A stretch of DNA of 64,000 bases, from assembly GCF_963662255.1 (NCBI RefSeq), contig NC_085072.1, positions 7,713,001 through 7,777,000 on the forward strand, written 5' to 3'. How positions within the stretch are numbered: the stretch's first letter is position 1; each line of letters opens with the position of its first letter. Made by a program: the position numbers and the translations under genes. Source of the DNA: Cinclus cinclus (taxonomy: Eukaryota > Chordata > Aves > Passeriformes > Cinclidae). A model generated the notes under the pieces. The model did no database searches and was not told where the DNA came from. It saw only the letters and a program-made list of their open reading frames with translations. Of the stretch, positions 25,098 to 38,600 are shown one piece after another.

Positions 25098-28000
25098 CAC
25101 CACAGGGGCTAAGAGAAGCAAGGAACCATTGTGACCCAATGCAGGCTAACAATCTAATGATCCCTTGTGACACCAGGGGGCCTAAAATGGCCAGGGATGG
25201 ATTGTTACAGCACGGGGACCAATAGAAGCAAGAATCTATTATGTCACCATGGAGGCCAAGAATCAAATGATTCATTGTGACATCAAGTGGCCTAAAAGGG
25301 CATGGGATGCATTGTGACACCACAGGGGTTAAGAGAAGCAAGGAACCATTGTGACCCAAGGCAGGCTAACAATCTTAGAATCCCTTTTGACACCAGGGGG
25401 CGCAAAAGGACCACGGATGAACTGTGACAGCATGGGGACCTATAGAAGCAAGGAACTATTATGACACCATGGAGGCCAAGAATCAAATGATTCATTGTGA
25501 CATCAAGTGGCCTAAAATGGCATGGAATGCATTGTGACACCACAGAGGTTAAGAGAAGCAAGGAACCATTGTTACCCAATGGAGGCTAACAATCTAATGG
25601 TCCCTTGTGACACCAATGGGCCTAAAAGGGCCAGGGATGGATTGTTACAGCACGGGGACCAATAGAAGCAAGAATCTATTATGTCACCATGGAGGCCAAG
25701 AATCAAATGATTCATTGTGACATCAAGTGGCCTAAAAGGGCATGGAATGCATTGTGACACCACAGAGGTTAAGAGAAGCAAGGAACCATTGTGACCCAAG
25801 TCAGGCTAACAATCTTAGAATCCCTTTTGACACCAGGGGGCGCAAAAGGACCACGGATGAACTGTGACAGCATGGGGACCTATAGAAGAAAGGAACCATT
25901 GTGACACCATGAAGGCCAAGAATCAAATGGTTCATTGTAAGACCAAGTGGCCTAAAAGGGCTTGGAATGCATTGTGACACCACAGAGGTTAAGAGAAGCA
26001 AGGAACCATTGTGACCCAATGCAGGCTAACAATCTAATGATCCATTTTGACACCAGGGGTTGCAATAGGGCCAGGGATGAATTGTGAAAGCATGGGGCAC
26101 AATAAAAACATGGAAATATTATGACACAATAGAGGCCAAGACTCAAATGATTAATTGTAACACCAAGTGGCCTAAAAGGGCATGGGATGCATTGTGACAC
26201 CACAGGGCCTAAGAGAATCAAGGAACCATTGTGACCCAATGCAGGCTAACAATCTAATGATCCCTTGTGACACCAGGGGGCCTAAAATGGCCAGGGATGG
26301 ATTGTTACAGCACGGGGACCTTTAGAAGCAAGAATCTATTATGTCACCATGGAGGCCAAGAATCAAATGATTCATTGTGACATCAAGTGGCCTAAAAGGG
26401 CATGGGATGCATTGTGACACCACAGAGGTTAAGAGAAGCAAGGATCCATTGTGACCCAATGCAGGCTAACAATCTAATGATCCCTTGTGACACCAGGGGT
26501 TGCAAAAGGGCCAGGGATGAATTGTGAAAGCATGGGGCACAATAAAAACATGGAAATATTATGACACAATAGAGGCCAAGACTCGAATGATTCATTGTAA
26601 CACCAAGTGGCCTAAAAGGGCATGGGATGCATTGTGACACCACAGGGCCTAAGTGAATCAAGGAACCATTGTGACCCAATGCAGGCTAACAATCTAATGA
26701 TCCCTTGTGACACCAGGGGGCCTAAAATGGCCAGGGATGGATTGTTACAGCACGGGGACCTTTAGAAGCAAGAATCTATTATGTCACCATGGAGGCCAAG
26801 AATCAAATGATTCATTGTGACATCAAGTGGCCTAAAAGGGCATGGGATGCATTGTGACACCACAGAGGTTAAGAGAAGCAAGGATCCATTGTGACCCAAT
26901 GGAGGCTAACAATATAATGATCCATTGTGACACCAGGGGTTGCAATAGGGCCAGGGATGAATTGTGAAAGCATGGGGCACAATAAAAACATGGAAATATT
27001 ATGACACAATAGAGGCCAAGACTCAAATGATTCATTGTAACACCAAGTGGCCTAAAAGGGCACGGGATGCATTGTGACACCACAGGGGCTAAGAGAAGCA
27101 AGGAACCATTGTGACCCAATGCAGGCTAACAATCTAATGATCCCTTGTGACACCAGGGGGCCTAAAATGGCCAGGGATGGATTGTTACAGCACGTGGACC
27201 AATAGAAGCAAGAATCTATTATGTCACCATGGAGGCCAAGAATCACATGATTCATTGTGACATCAAGTGGCCTAAAAGGGCATGGGATGCATTGTGACAC
27301 CACAGAGGTTAAGAGAAGCAAGGAACCATTGTTACCCAATGGAGGCTAATAATCTAATGGTCCCTTGTGACACCAATGGGCCTAAAAGGGCCAGGGATGA
27401 ATTGTGAAAGCATGGGGCCCAATTAAAACCTGGTACAATTATGCCACCATGGAGGCCAAAAATCAAATGATTCATTGGGACATCAAGTGGCCTAAAAGGG
27501 CATGGGATGCATTGTGACACCTCAGGGGTTAAGAGAAGCAAGGATCCATTGTGACCCAAGGCAGGCTAACAATCTTAGAATCCCTTTTGACACCAGGGGG
27601 CGCAAAAGGACAACGGACGAACTGTGACAGCATCGGGACCTATAGAAGCAAGGAACTATTATGACACCATGGAGGCCAAGAATCAAATGATTCATTGTGA
27701 CATCAAGTGGCCTAAAATGGCATGGGATGCATTGTGACACCACAGGGGTTAAGAGAAGCAAGGATCCATTGTGACCCAATGGAGGCTAACAATCTAATGA
27801 TCCATTGTGACACCAGGGGTTGCAATAGGGCCAGGGATGAATTGTGAAAGCATGGGGCACAATAAAAACATGGAAATATTATGACACAATAGAGGCCAAG
27901 ACTCAAATGATTCATTGTAACACCAAGTGGCCTAAAAGGGCATGGGATGCATTGTGAAACCACAGGGGCTAAGAGAAGCACGGAACCATTGTGACCCAAT

Positions 28001-31000
28001 GCAGGCTAACAATCTAATGATCCCTTGTGACACCAGGGGGCCTAAAATGGCCAGGGATGGATTGTTACAGCACGGGGACCAATAGAAGCAAGGATCTATT
28101 ATGTCACCATGGAGGCCAAGAATCAAATGATTCATTGTGACATCAAGTGGCCTAAAAGGGCATGGGATGCATTGTGACACCACAGAGGTTAAGAGAAGCA
28201 AGGATCCATTGTGACCCAATGCAGGCTAACAATCTAATGATCCATTGTGACACCAGGGGTTGCAATAGGGCCAGGGATGAATTGTGAAAGCATGGGGACC
28301 TATAGAAGCAAGGAACCATTATGACACCATGAGGGCCAAGAATCAAATGATTCATTGTAAGACCAAGTTCCCTAAAAGGGCTTGGAATGCATTGTGACAC
28401 CACAGAGGTTCAGAGAAGCAAGGATCCATTGTGACCCAATGCAGGCTAACAATCTAATGATCCCTTGTGACACCAGGGGGCCTAAAATGGCCAGGGATGG
28501 ATTGTTACAGCACGGGGACCAATAGAAGCAAGAATCTATTATGTCACCATGGAGGCCAAGAATCAAATGATTCATTGTGACATCAAGTGGCCTAAAAGGG
28601 CATGGGATGCATTGTGACACCACAGGGGTTAAGAGAAGCAAGGAACCATTGTGACCCAAGGCAGGCTAACAATCTTAGAATCCCTTTTGACACCAGGGGG
28701 CGCAAAAGGACCACGGATGAACTGTGACAGCATGGGGACCTATAGAAGCAAGGAACTATTATGACACCATGGAGGCCAAGAATCAAATGATTCATTGTGA
28801 CATCAAGTGGCCTAAAAGGGCATGGGATGCATTGTGACACCACAGGGGTTAAGAGAAGCAAGGAACCATTGTGACCCAATGCAGGCTAACAATCTAATGA
28901 TCCCTTGTGACACCAGGGGGCCTAAAATGGCCAGGGATGGATTGTTACAGCACGGGGACCAATAGAAGCAAGAATCTATTATGTCACCATGGGGGCCAAG
29001 AATCAAATGATTCATTGTGACATCAAGTGGCCTAAAAGGGCATGGGATGCATTGTGACACCACAGGGGTTAAGAGAAGCAAGGATCCATTGTGACCCAAG
29101 GCAGGCTAACAATCTAATGATCCATTGTGACACCAGGGGTTGCAATAGGGCCAGGGATGAATTGTGAAAGCATGGGGCACAATAAAAACATGGAAATATT
29201 ATGACACAATAGAGGCCAAGACTCAAATGATTCATTGTAACACCAAGTGGCCTAAAAGGGCATGGGATGCATTGTGACACCACAGGGGCTAAGAGAAGCA
29301 AGGAACCATTGTGACCCAATGCAGGCTAACAATCTAATGATCCCTTGTGACACCAGGGGGCCTAAAATGGCCAGGGATGGATTGTTACAGCACGGGGACC
29401 AATAGAAGCAAGAATCTATTATGTCACCATGGAGGCCAAGAATCAAATGATTCATTGTGACATCAAGTGGCCTAAAAGGGCATGGGATGCATTGTGACAC
29501 CACAGGGGTTAAGAGAAGCAAGGAACCATTGTGACCCAAGGCAGGCTAACAATCTTAGAATCCCTTGTGACACCAGGGGGCGCAAAAGGACCACGGATGA
29601 ACTGTGACAGCATGGGGACCTATAGAAGCAAGGAACCATTATGACACCATGAGGGCCAAGAATCAAATGATTCATTGTAAGACCAAGTTCCCTAAAAGGG
29701 CTTGGAATGCATTGTGACACCACAGACGTTCAGAGAAGCAAGGATCCATTGTGACCCAATGCAGGCTAACAATCTAATGATCCCTTGTGACACCAGGGGG
29801 CCTAAAATGGCCAGGGATGGATTGTTACAGCACGGGGACCAATAGAAGCAAGAATCTATTATGTCACCATGGAGGCCAAGAATCAAATGATTCATTGTGA
29901 CATCAAGTGGCCTAAAAGGGCATGGGATGCTTTGTGACACCACAGGGGTTAAGAGAAGCAAGGAACCATTGTGACCCAAGGCAGGCTAACAATCTTAGAA
30001 TCCCTTTTGACACCAGGGGGCGCAAAAGGACCACGGATGAACTGTGACAGCATGGGGACCTATAGAAGCAAGGAACCATTATGACACCATGAAGGCCAAG
30101 AATCAAATGGTTCATTGTAAAACCAAGTGGCCTAAAATGGCATGGAATGCATTGTGACACCACAGAGGTTAAGAGAAGCAAGGAACCATTGTTACCCAAT
30201 GGAGGCTAACAATCTAATGGTCCCTTGTGACACCAATGGGCCTAAAAGGGCCAGGGATGAATTGTGAAAGCATGGGGCCCAATTAAAACCTGGTACAATT
30301 ATGCCACCATGGAGGCCAAAAATCAAATGATTCATTGTGTCATCAAGTGGCCTAAAAGGGCATGGGATGCATTGTGACACCACAGGGGTTAAGAGAAGCA
30401 AGGAACCATTGTGACCCAATGCAGGCTAACAATCTAATGATCCCTTGTGACACCAGGGGGCCTAAAATGGCCAGGGATGGATTGTTACAGCACGGGGACC
30501 TTTAGAAGCAAGAATCTATTATGTCACCATGGAGGCCAAGAATCAAATGATTCATTGTGACATCAAGTGGCCTAAAAGGGCTTGGAATGCATTGTGACAC
30601 CACAGAGGTTAAGAGAAGCAAGGATCCATTGTGACCCAATGCAGGCTAACAATCTAATGATCCATTGTGACACCAGGGGTTGCAGTAGGGCCAGGGATGA
30701 ATTGTGAAAGCATGGGGCACAATAAAAACATGGAAATATTATGACACAATAGAGGCCAAGACTCAAATGATTCATTGTAACACCAAGTGGCCTAAAATGG
30801 CATGGAATGCATTGTGACACCACAGAGGTTAAGAGAAGCAAGGAACCATTGTTACCCAATGGAGGCTAACAATCTAATGGTCCCTTGTGACACCAATGGG
30901 CCTAAAAGGGCCAGGGATGAATTGTGAAAGCATGGGGCACAATTAAAACCTGGTACAATTATGCCACCATGGAGGCCAAAAATCAAATGATTCATTGTGA

Positions 31001-31697
31001 CATCAAGTGGCCTAAAAGGGCATGGGATGCATTGTGACACCACAGGGGTTAAGAGAAGCAAGGAACCATTGTGACCCAATGCAGGCTAACAATCTAATGA
31101 TCCCTTGTGACACCAGGGGGCCTAAAATGGCCAGGGATGGATTGTTACAGCACGGGGACCAATAGAAGCAAGAATCTATTATGTCACCATGGAGGCCAAG
31201 AATCAAATGATTCATTGTGACATCAAGTGGCCTAAAAGGGCATGGGATGCATTGTGACACCTCAGGGGTTAAGAGAAGCAAGGAACCATTGTGACCCAAG
31301 GCAGGCTAACAATCTTAGAATCCCTTTTGACACCAGGGGGTGCAAAAGGACAACGGATGAACTGTGACAGCATGGGGACCTATAGAATCAAGGAACCATT
31401 ATGACACCATGAAGGCCAAGAATCAAATGGTTCATTGTAAGACCAAGTGGCCTAAAAGGGCTTGGAATGCATTGTGACACCACAGAAGTTAAGAGAAGCA
31501 AGGAACCATTGTGACCCAATGCAGGCTAACAATCTAATGATCCCTTGTGACACCAGGGGTTGCAAAAGGGCCAGGGATGAATTGTGAAAGCATGGGGCAC
31601 AATAAAAACATGGAAATATTATGACACAATAGAGGCCAAGACTCAAATGATTCATTGTAACACCAAGTGGACTAAAAGGGCATGGGATGCATTGTGA
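25098..31697 (+). repeat. 30-monomer (6.6-kb) higher-order repeat, copy 2
   Basis: This is a tandem copy of 18498-25097. The match at 6,600 bp continues past the nominal end to 31818, where 'cacggggagc' replaces 'cacggggacc'. Positions 29041-31818 belong at the same time to the region that matches 4841-7618, so the two duplication layers overlap. Confidence 0.92.
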
Positions 31698-34600
31698 CAC
31701 CACAGGGGCTAAGAGAAGCAAGGAACCATTGTGACCCAATGCAGGCTAACAATCTAATGATCCCTTGTGACACCAGGGGGCCTAAAATGGCCAGGGATGG
31801 ATTGTTACAGCACGGGGAGCAATAGAAGCAAGGATCTATTATGTCACCATGGAGGCCAATAATCAAATGATTCATTGTGACATCAAGTGGCCTAAAAGGG
31901 CATGGGATGCATTGTGACACCACAGGGGTTAAGAGAAGCAAGGATCCATTGTGACCCAATGGAGGCTAATAATCCCAGGATCCCATTTGACACCAGGGGG
32001 CGTAAAAGGGCCAGGGATGAATTGTGACAGCATGGGGCCCAATAGAAAGAAGGAACCATTATGACACCATGGAGGCCAAGAATCAAATGATTCATGGTGA
32101 CATCAAGTGGCCTAAAATGGCATGGAATGCATTGTGACACCACAGAGGTTAAGAGAAGCAAGGAACCATTGTTACCCAATGGAGGCTAACAATCTAATGG
32201 TCCCTTGTGACACCAATGGGCCTAAAAGGGCCAGGGATGAATTGTGAAATCATGGGGCCCAATTAAAACCTGGTACAATTATGCCACCATGGAGGCCAAA
32301 AATCAAATGAATCATTGTGTCATCAAGTGGCCTAAAAGGGCATGGGATGCATTGTGACACCACAGGGGTTAAGAGAAGCAAGGAACCATTGTGACCCAAG
32401 GCAGGCTAACAATCTTAGAATCCCTTTTGACACCAGGGGGCGCAAAAGGACCACGGATGAACTGTGACAGCATGGGGACCTATAGAAGCAAGGAACCATT
32501 ATGACACCATGAGGGCCAAGAATCAAATGGTTCATTGTAAGACCAAGTGGCCTAAAAGGGCTTGGAATGCATTGTGACACCACAGAGGTTAAGAGAAGCA
32601 AGGAACCATTGTGACCCAATGCAGGCTAACAATCTAATGATCCATTTTGACACCAGGGGTTGCAATAGGGCCAGGGATGAATTGTGAAAGCATGGGGCAC
32701 AATAAAAACATGGAAATATTATGACACAATAGAGGCCAAGACTCAAATGATTAATTGTAACACCAAGTGGCCTAAAAGGGCATGGGATGCATTGTGACAC
32801 CACAGGGGCTAAGAGAAGCAAGGAACCATTGTGACCCAATGCAGGCTAACAATCTAATGATCCCTTGTGACACCAGGGGGCCTAAAATGGCCAGGGATGG
32901 ATTGTTACAGCACGTGGACCAATAGAAGCAAGAATCTATTATGTCACCATGGAGGCCAAGAATCACATGATTCATTGTGACATCAAGTGGCCTAAAAGGG
33001 CATGGGATGCATTGTGACACCACAGAGGTTAAGAGAAGCAAGGAACCATTGTTACCCAATGGAGGCTAATAATCTAATGGTCCCTTGTGACACCAATGGG
33101 CCTAAAAGGGCCAGGGATGAATTGTGAAAGCATGGGGCCCAATTAAAACCTGGTACAATTGTGCCACCATGGAGGCCAAAAATCAAATGATTCATTGGGA
33201 CATCAAGTGGCCTAAAAGGGCATGGGATGCATTGTGACACCTCAGGGTTTAAGAGAAGCAAGGATCCATTGTGACCCAAGGCAGGCTAACAATCTTAGAA
33301 TCCCTTTTGACACCAGGGGGCGCAAAAGGACAACGGACGAACTGTGACAGCATGGGGACCTATAGAATCAAGGAACCATTATGACACCATGAAGGCCAAG
33401 AATCAAATGGTTCATTGTAAGACCAAGTGGCCTAAAAGGGCTTGGAATGCATTGTGACACCACAGAAGTTAAGAGAAGCAAGGAACCATTGTGACCCAAT
33501 GCAGGCTAACAATCTAATGATCCCTTGTGACACCAGGGGTTGCAAAAGGGCCAGGGATGAATTGTGAAAGCATGGGGCACAATAAAAACATGGAAATATT
33601 ATGACACAATAGAGGCCAAGACTCAAATGATTCATTGTAACACCAAGTGGACTAAAAGGGCATGGGATGCATTGTGACACCACAGGGGCTAAGAGAAGCA
33701 AGGAACCATTGTGACCCAATGCAGGCTAACAGTCTAATGATCCCTTGTGACACCAGGGGGCCTAAAATGGCCAGGGATGGATTGTTACAGCACGGGGAGC
33801 AATAGAAGCAAGGATCTATTATGTCACCATGGAGGCCAAGAATCAAATGATTCATTGTGACATCAAGTGGCCTAAAAGGGCATGGGATGCATTGTGACAC
33901 CACAGAGGTTAAGAGAAGCAAGGATCCATTGTGACCCAATGGAGGCTAATAATCCCAGGATCCCATTTGACACCAGGGGGCGTAAAAGGGCCAGGGATGA
34001 ATTGTGACAACATGGGGCCCAATAGAAAGAAGGAACCATTATGACACCATGGAGGCCAAGAATCAAATGATTCATGGTGACATCAAGTGGCCTAAAATGG
34101 CATGGAATGCATTGTGACACCACAGAGGTTAAGAGAAGCAAGGATCCATTGTGACCCAAGGCAGGCTAACAATCTAATGGCCCCTTGTGACACCAATGGG
34201 CCTAAAAGGGCCAGGGATGAATTGTGAAATCATGGGGCCCAATTAAAACCTGGTACAATTATGCCGCCATGGAGGCCAAAAATCAAATGATTCATTGTGT
34301 CATCAAGTGGCCTAAAAGGGCATGGGATGCATTGTGACACCACAGGGGTTAAGAGAAGCAAGGAACCATTGTGACCCAATGCAGGCTAACAATCTAATGA
34401 TCCCTTGTGACACCAGGGGGCCTAAAATGGCCTGAGATGGATTGTTACAGCACGGGGACCAATAGAAGCAAGGATCTATTATGTCACCATGGTGGCCAAG
34501 AATCAAATGATTCATTGTGACATCAAGTGGCCTAAAATGGCATGGGATGCATTGTGACACCACAGGGGTTAAGAGAAGCAAGGATCCATTGTGACTCAAT

Positions 34601-35480
34601 GGAGGCTAACAATCTAATGATCCATTGTGACACCAGGGGTTGCAATAGGGCCAGGGATGAATTGTGAAAGCATGGGGCACAATAAAAACATGGAAATATT
34701 ATGACACAATAGAGGCCAAGACTCAAATGATTCATTGTAACACCAAGTGGCCTAAAAGGGCATGGGATGCATTGTGACACCACAGGGGCTAAGAGAAGCA
34801 AGGAACCATTGTGACCCAATGCAGGCTAACAATCTAATGATCCCTTGTGACACCAGGGGGCCTAAAATGGCCTGAGATGGATTGTTACAGCACGGGGACC
34901 AATAGAAGCAAGGATCTATTATGTCACCATGGTGGCCAAGAATCAAATGATTCATTGTGACATCAAGTGGCCTAAAATGGCATGGGATGCATTGTGACAC
35001 CACAGGGGTTAAGAGAAGCAAGGATCCATTGTGACCCAATGGAGGCTAACAATCTAATGATCCATTGTGACACCAGGGGTTGCAATAGGGCCAGGGATGA
35101 ATTGTGAAAGCATGGGGCACAATAAAAACATGGAAATATTATGACACAATAGAGGCCAAGACTCAAATGATTCATTGTAACACCAAGTGGCCTAAAAGGG
35201 CATGGGATGCATTGTGAAACCACAGGGGCTAAGAGAAGCAAGGAACCATTGTGACCCAATGCAGGCTAACAATCTAATGATCCCTTGTGACACCAGGGGG
35301 CCTAAAATGGCCAGGGATGGATTGTTACAGCACGGGGACCAATAGAAGCAAGGATCTATTATGTCACCATGGAGGCCAAGAATCAAATGATTCATTGTGA
35401 CATCAAGTGGCCTAAAAGGGCATGGGATGCATTGTGACACCACAGGGGTTAAGAGAAGCAAGGAACCATTGTGACCCAAG
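29041..35480 (+). repeat. Rearranged copy of 4841-12140 with two 440-bp deletions
   Basis: Three segments match the left of the window at falling offsets. About 29041-32783 pairs with 4841-8583 (24,200 bp), 32784-34740 with 9024-10980 (23,760 bp), and about 34752-35460 with 11432-12140 (23,320 bp). Each step loses exactly two monomers. The first junction lies between 32784 and 32807: base 32783 (T) follows the left source and 32808 (G) the right source. The second lies between about 34740 and 34873. Single substitutions are scattered throughout. Confidence 0.85.
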
Positions 35481-35600
35481 GCAGGCTAACAATCTTAGAA
35501 TCCCTTTTGACACCAGGGGGCGCAAAAGGACCACGGATGAACTGTGACAGCATGGGGACCTATAGAAGCAAGGAACTATTATGACACCATGGAGGCCAAG

Positions 35601-38600
35601 AATCAAATGATTCATTGTGACATCAAGTGGCCTAAAAGGGCATGGGATGCATTGTGACACCACAGGGGTTAAGAGAAGCAAGGAACCATTGTGACCCAAT
35701 GCAGGCTAACAATCTAATGATCCCTTGTGACACCAGGGGGCCTAAAATGGCCAGGGATGGATTGTTACAGCACGGGGACCTTTAGAAGCAAGAATCTATT
35801 ATGTCACCATGGAGGCCAAGAATCAAATGATTCATTGTGACATCAAGTGGCCTAAAAGGGCTTGGAATGCATTGTGACACCACAGAGGTTAAGAGAAGCA
35901 AGGATCCATTGTGACCCAATGCAGGCTAACAATCTAATGATCCATTGTGACACCAGGGGTTGCAGTAGGGCCAGGGATGAATTGTGAAAGCATGGGGCAC
36001 AATAAAAACATGGAAATATTATGACACAATAGAGGCCAAGACTCAAATGATTCATTGTAACACCAAGTGGCCTAAAATGGCATGGGATGCATTGTGACAC
36101 CACAGGGGCTAAGAGAAGCAAGGAACCATTGTGACCCAATGCAGGCTAACAATCTAATGATCCCTTGTGACACCAGGGGGCCTAAAATGGCCAGGGATGG
36201 ATTGTTACAGCACGGGGACCAATAGAAGCAAGAATCTATTATGTCACCATGGAGGCCAAGAATCAAATGATTCATTGTGACATCAAGTGGCCTAAAAGGG
36301 CATGGGATGCATTGTGACACCACAGGGGTTAAGAGAAGCAAGGATCCATTGTGACCCAATGCAGGCTAACATTCTAATGATCCATTGTGACACCAGGGGT
36401 TGCAATAGGGCCAGGGATGAATTGTGAAAGCATGGGGCACAATAAAAACATGGAAATATTATGACACAATAGAGGCCAAGACTCAAATGATTCATTGTAA
36501 CACCAAGTGGCCTAAAAGGGCATGGGATGCATTGTGACACCACAGGGGCTAAGAGAAGCAAGGAACCATTGTGACCCAATGCAGGCTAACAATCTAATGA
36601 TCCCTTGTGACACCAGGGGGCCTAAAATGGCCAGGGATGGATTGTTACAGCACGGGGACCAATAGAAGCAAGAATCTATTATGTCACCATGGAGGCCAAG
36701 AATCAAATGATTCATTGTGACATCAAGTGGCCTAAAAGGGCATGGGATGCATTGTGACACCACAGGGGTTAAGAGAAGCAAGGAACCATTGTGACCCAAG
36801 GCAGGCTAACAATCTTAGAATCCCTTTTGACACCAGGGGGCGCAAAAGGACCACGGATGAACTGTGACAGCATGGGGCCCAATAGAAACAAGGAACCATT
36901 ATGACACCATGGAGGCCAAGAATCAAATGATTCATGGTGACATCAAGTGGCCTAAAATAGCATGGAATGCATTGTGACACCACAGAGGTTAAGAGAAGCA
37001 AGGAACCATTGTTACCCAATGCAGGCTAACAATCTAATGGTCCCTTGTGACACCAATGGGCCTAAAAGGGCCAGGGATGAATTGTGAAAGCATGGGGCCC
37101 AATTAAAACCTGGTACAATTATGCCACCATGGAGGACAAAAATCAAATGATTCATTGTGACATCAAGTGGCCTAAAAGGGCATGGAATGCATTGTGACAC
37201 CACAGAGGTTAAGAGAAGCAAGGAACCATTGTGACCCAAGTCAGGCTAACAATCTTAGAATCCCTTTTGACACCAGGGGGCGCAAAAGGACCACGGATGA
37301 ACTGTGACAGCATGGGGACCTATAGAAGAAAGGAACCATTGTGACACCATGAAGGCCAAGAATCAAATGGTTCATTGTAAGACCAAGTGGCCTAAAAGGG
37401 CTTGGAATGCATTGTGACACCACAGAGGTTAAGAGAAGCAAGGAACCATTGTGACCCAATGCAGGCTAACAATCTAATGATCCATTTTGACACCAGGGGT
37501 TGCAATAGGGCCAGGGATGAATTGTGAAAGCATGGGGCACAATAAAAACATGGAAATATTATGACACAATAGAGGCCAAGACTCAAATGATTAATTGTAA
37601 CACCAAGTGGCCTAAAAGGGCATGGGATGCATTGTGACACCACAGGGCCTAAGAGAATCAAGGAACCATTGTGACCCAATGCAGGCTAACAATCTAATGA
37701 TCCCTTGTGACACCAGGGGGCCTAAAATGGCCAGGGATGGATTGTTACAGCACGGGGACCTTTAGAAGCAAGAATCTATTATGTCACCATGGAGGCCAAG
37801 AATCAAATGATTCATTGTGACATCAAGTGGCCTAAAAGGGCATGGGATGCATTGTGACACCACAGAGGTTAAGAGAAGCAAGGATCCATTGTGACCCAAT
37901 GCAGGCTAACAATCTAATGATCCCTTGTGACACCAGGGGTTGCAAAAGGGCCAGGGATGAATTGTGAAAGCATGGGGCACAATAAAAACATGGAAATATT
38001 ATGACACAATAGAGGCCAAGACTCAAATGATTAATTGTAACACCAAGTGGCCTAAAAGGGCATGGGATGCATTGTGACACCACAGGGCCTAAGAGAATCA
38101 AGGAACCATTGTGACCCAATGCAGGCTAACAATCTAATGATCCCTTGTGACACCAGGGGGCCTAAAATGGCCAGGGATGGATTGTTACAGCACGGGGACC
38201 TTTAGAAGCAAGAATCTATTATGTCACCATGGAGGCCAAGAATCAAATGATTCATTGTGACATCAAGTGGCCTAAAAGGGCATGGGATGCATTGTGACAC
38301 CACAGAGGTTAAGAGAAGCAAGGATCCATTGTGACCCAATGGAGGCTAACAATATAATGATCCATTGTGACACCAGGGGTTGCAATAGGGCCAGGGATGA
38401 ATTGTGAAAGCATGGGGCACAATAAAAACATGGAAATATTATGACACAATAGAGGCCAAGACTCAAATGATTCATTGTAACACCAAGTGGCCTAAAAGGG
38501 CACGGGATGCATTGTGACACCACAGGGGCTAAGAGAAGCAAGGAACCATTGTGACCCAATGCAGGCTAACAATCTAATGATCCCTTGTGACACCAGGGGG

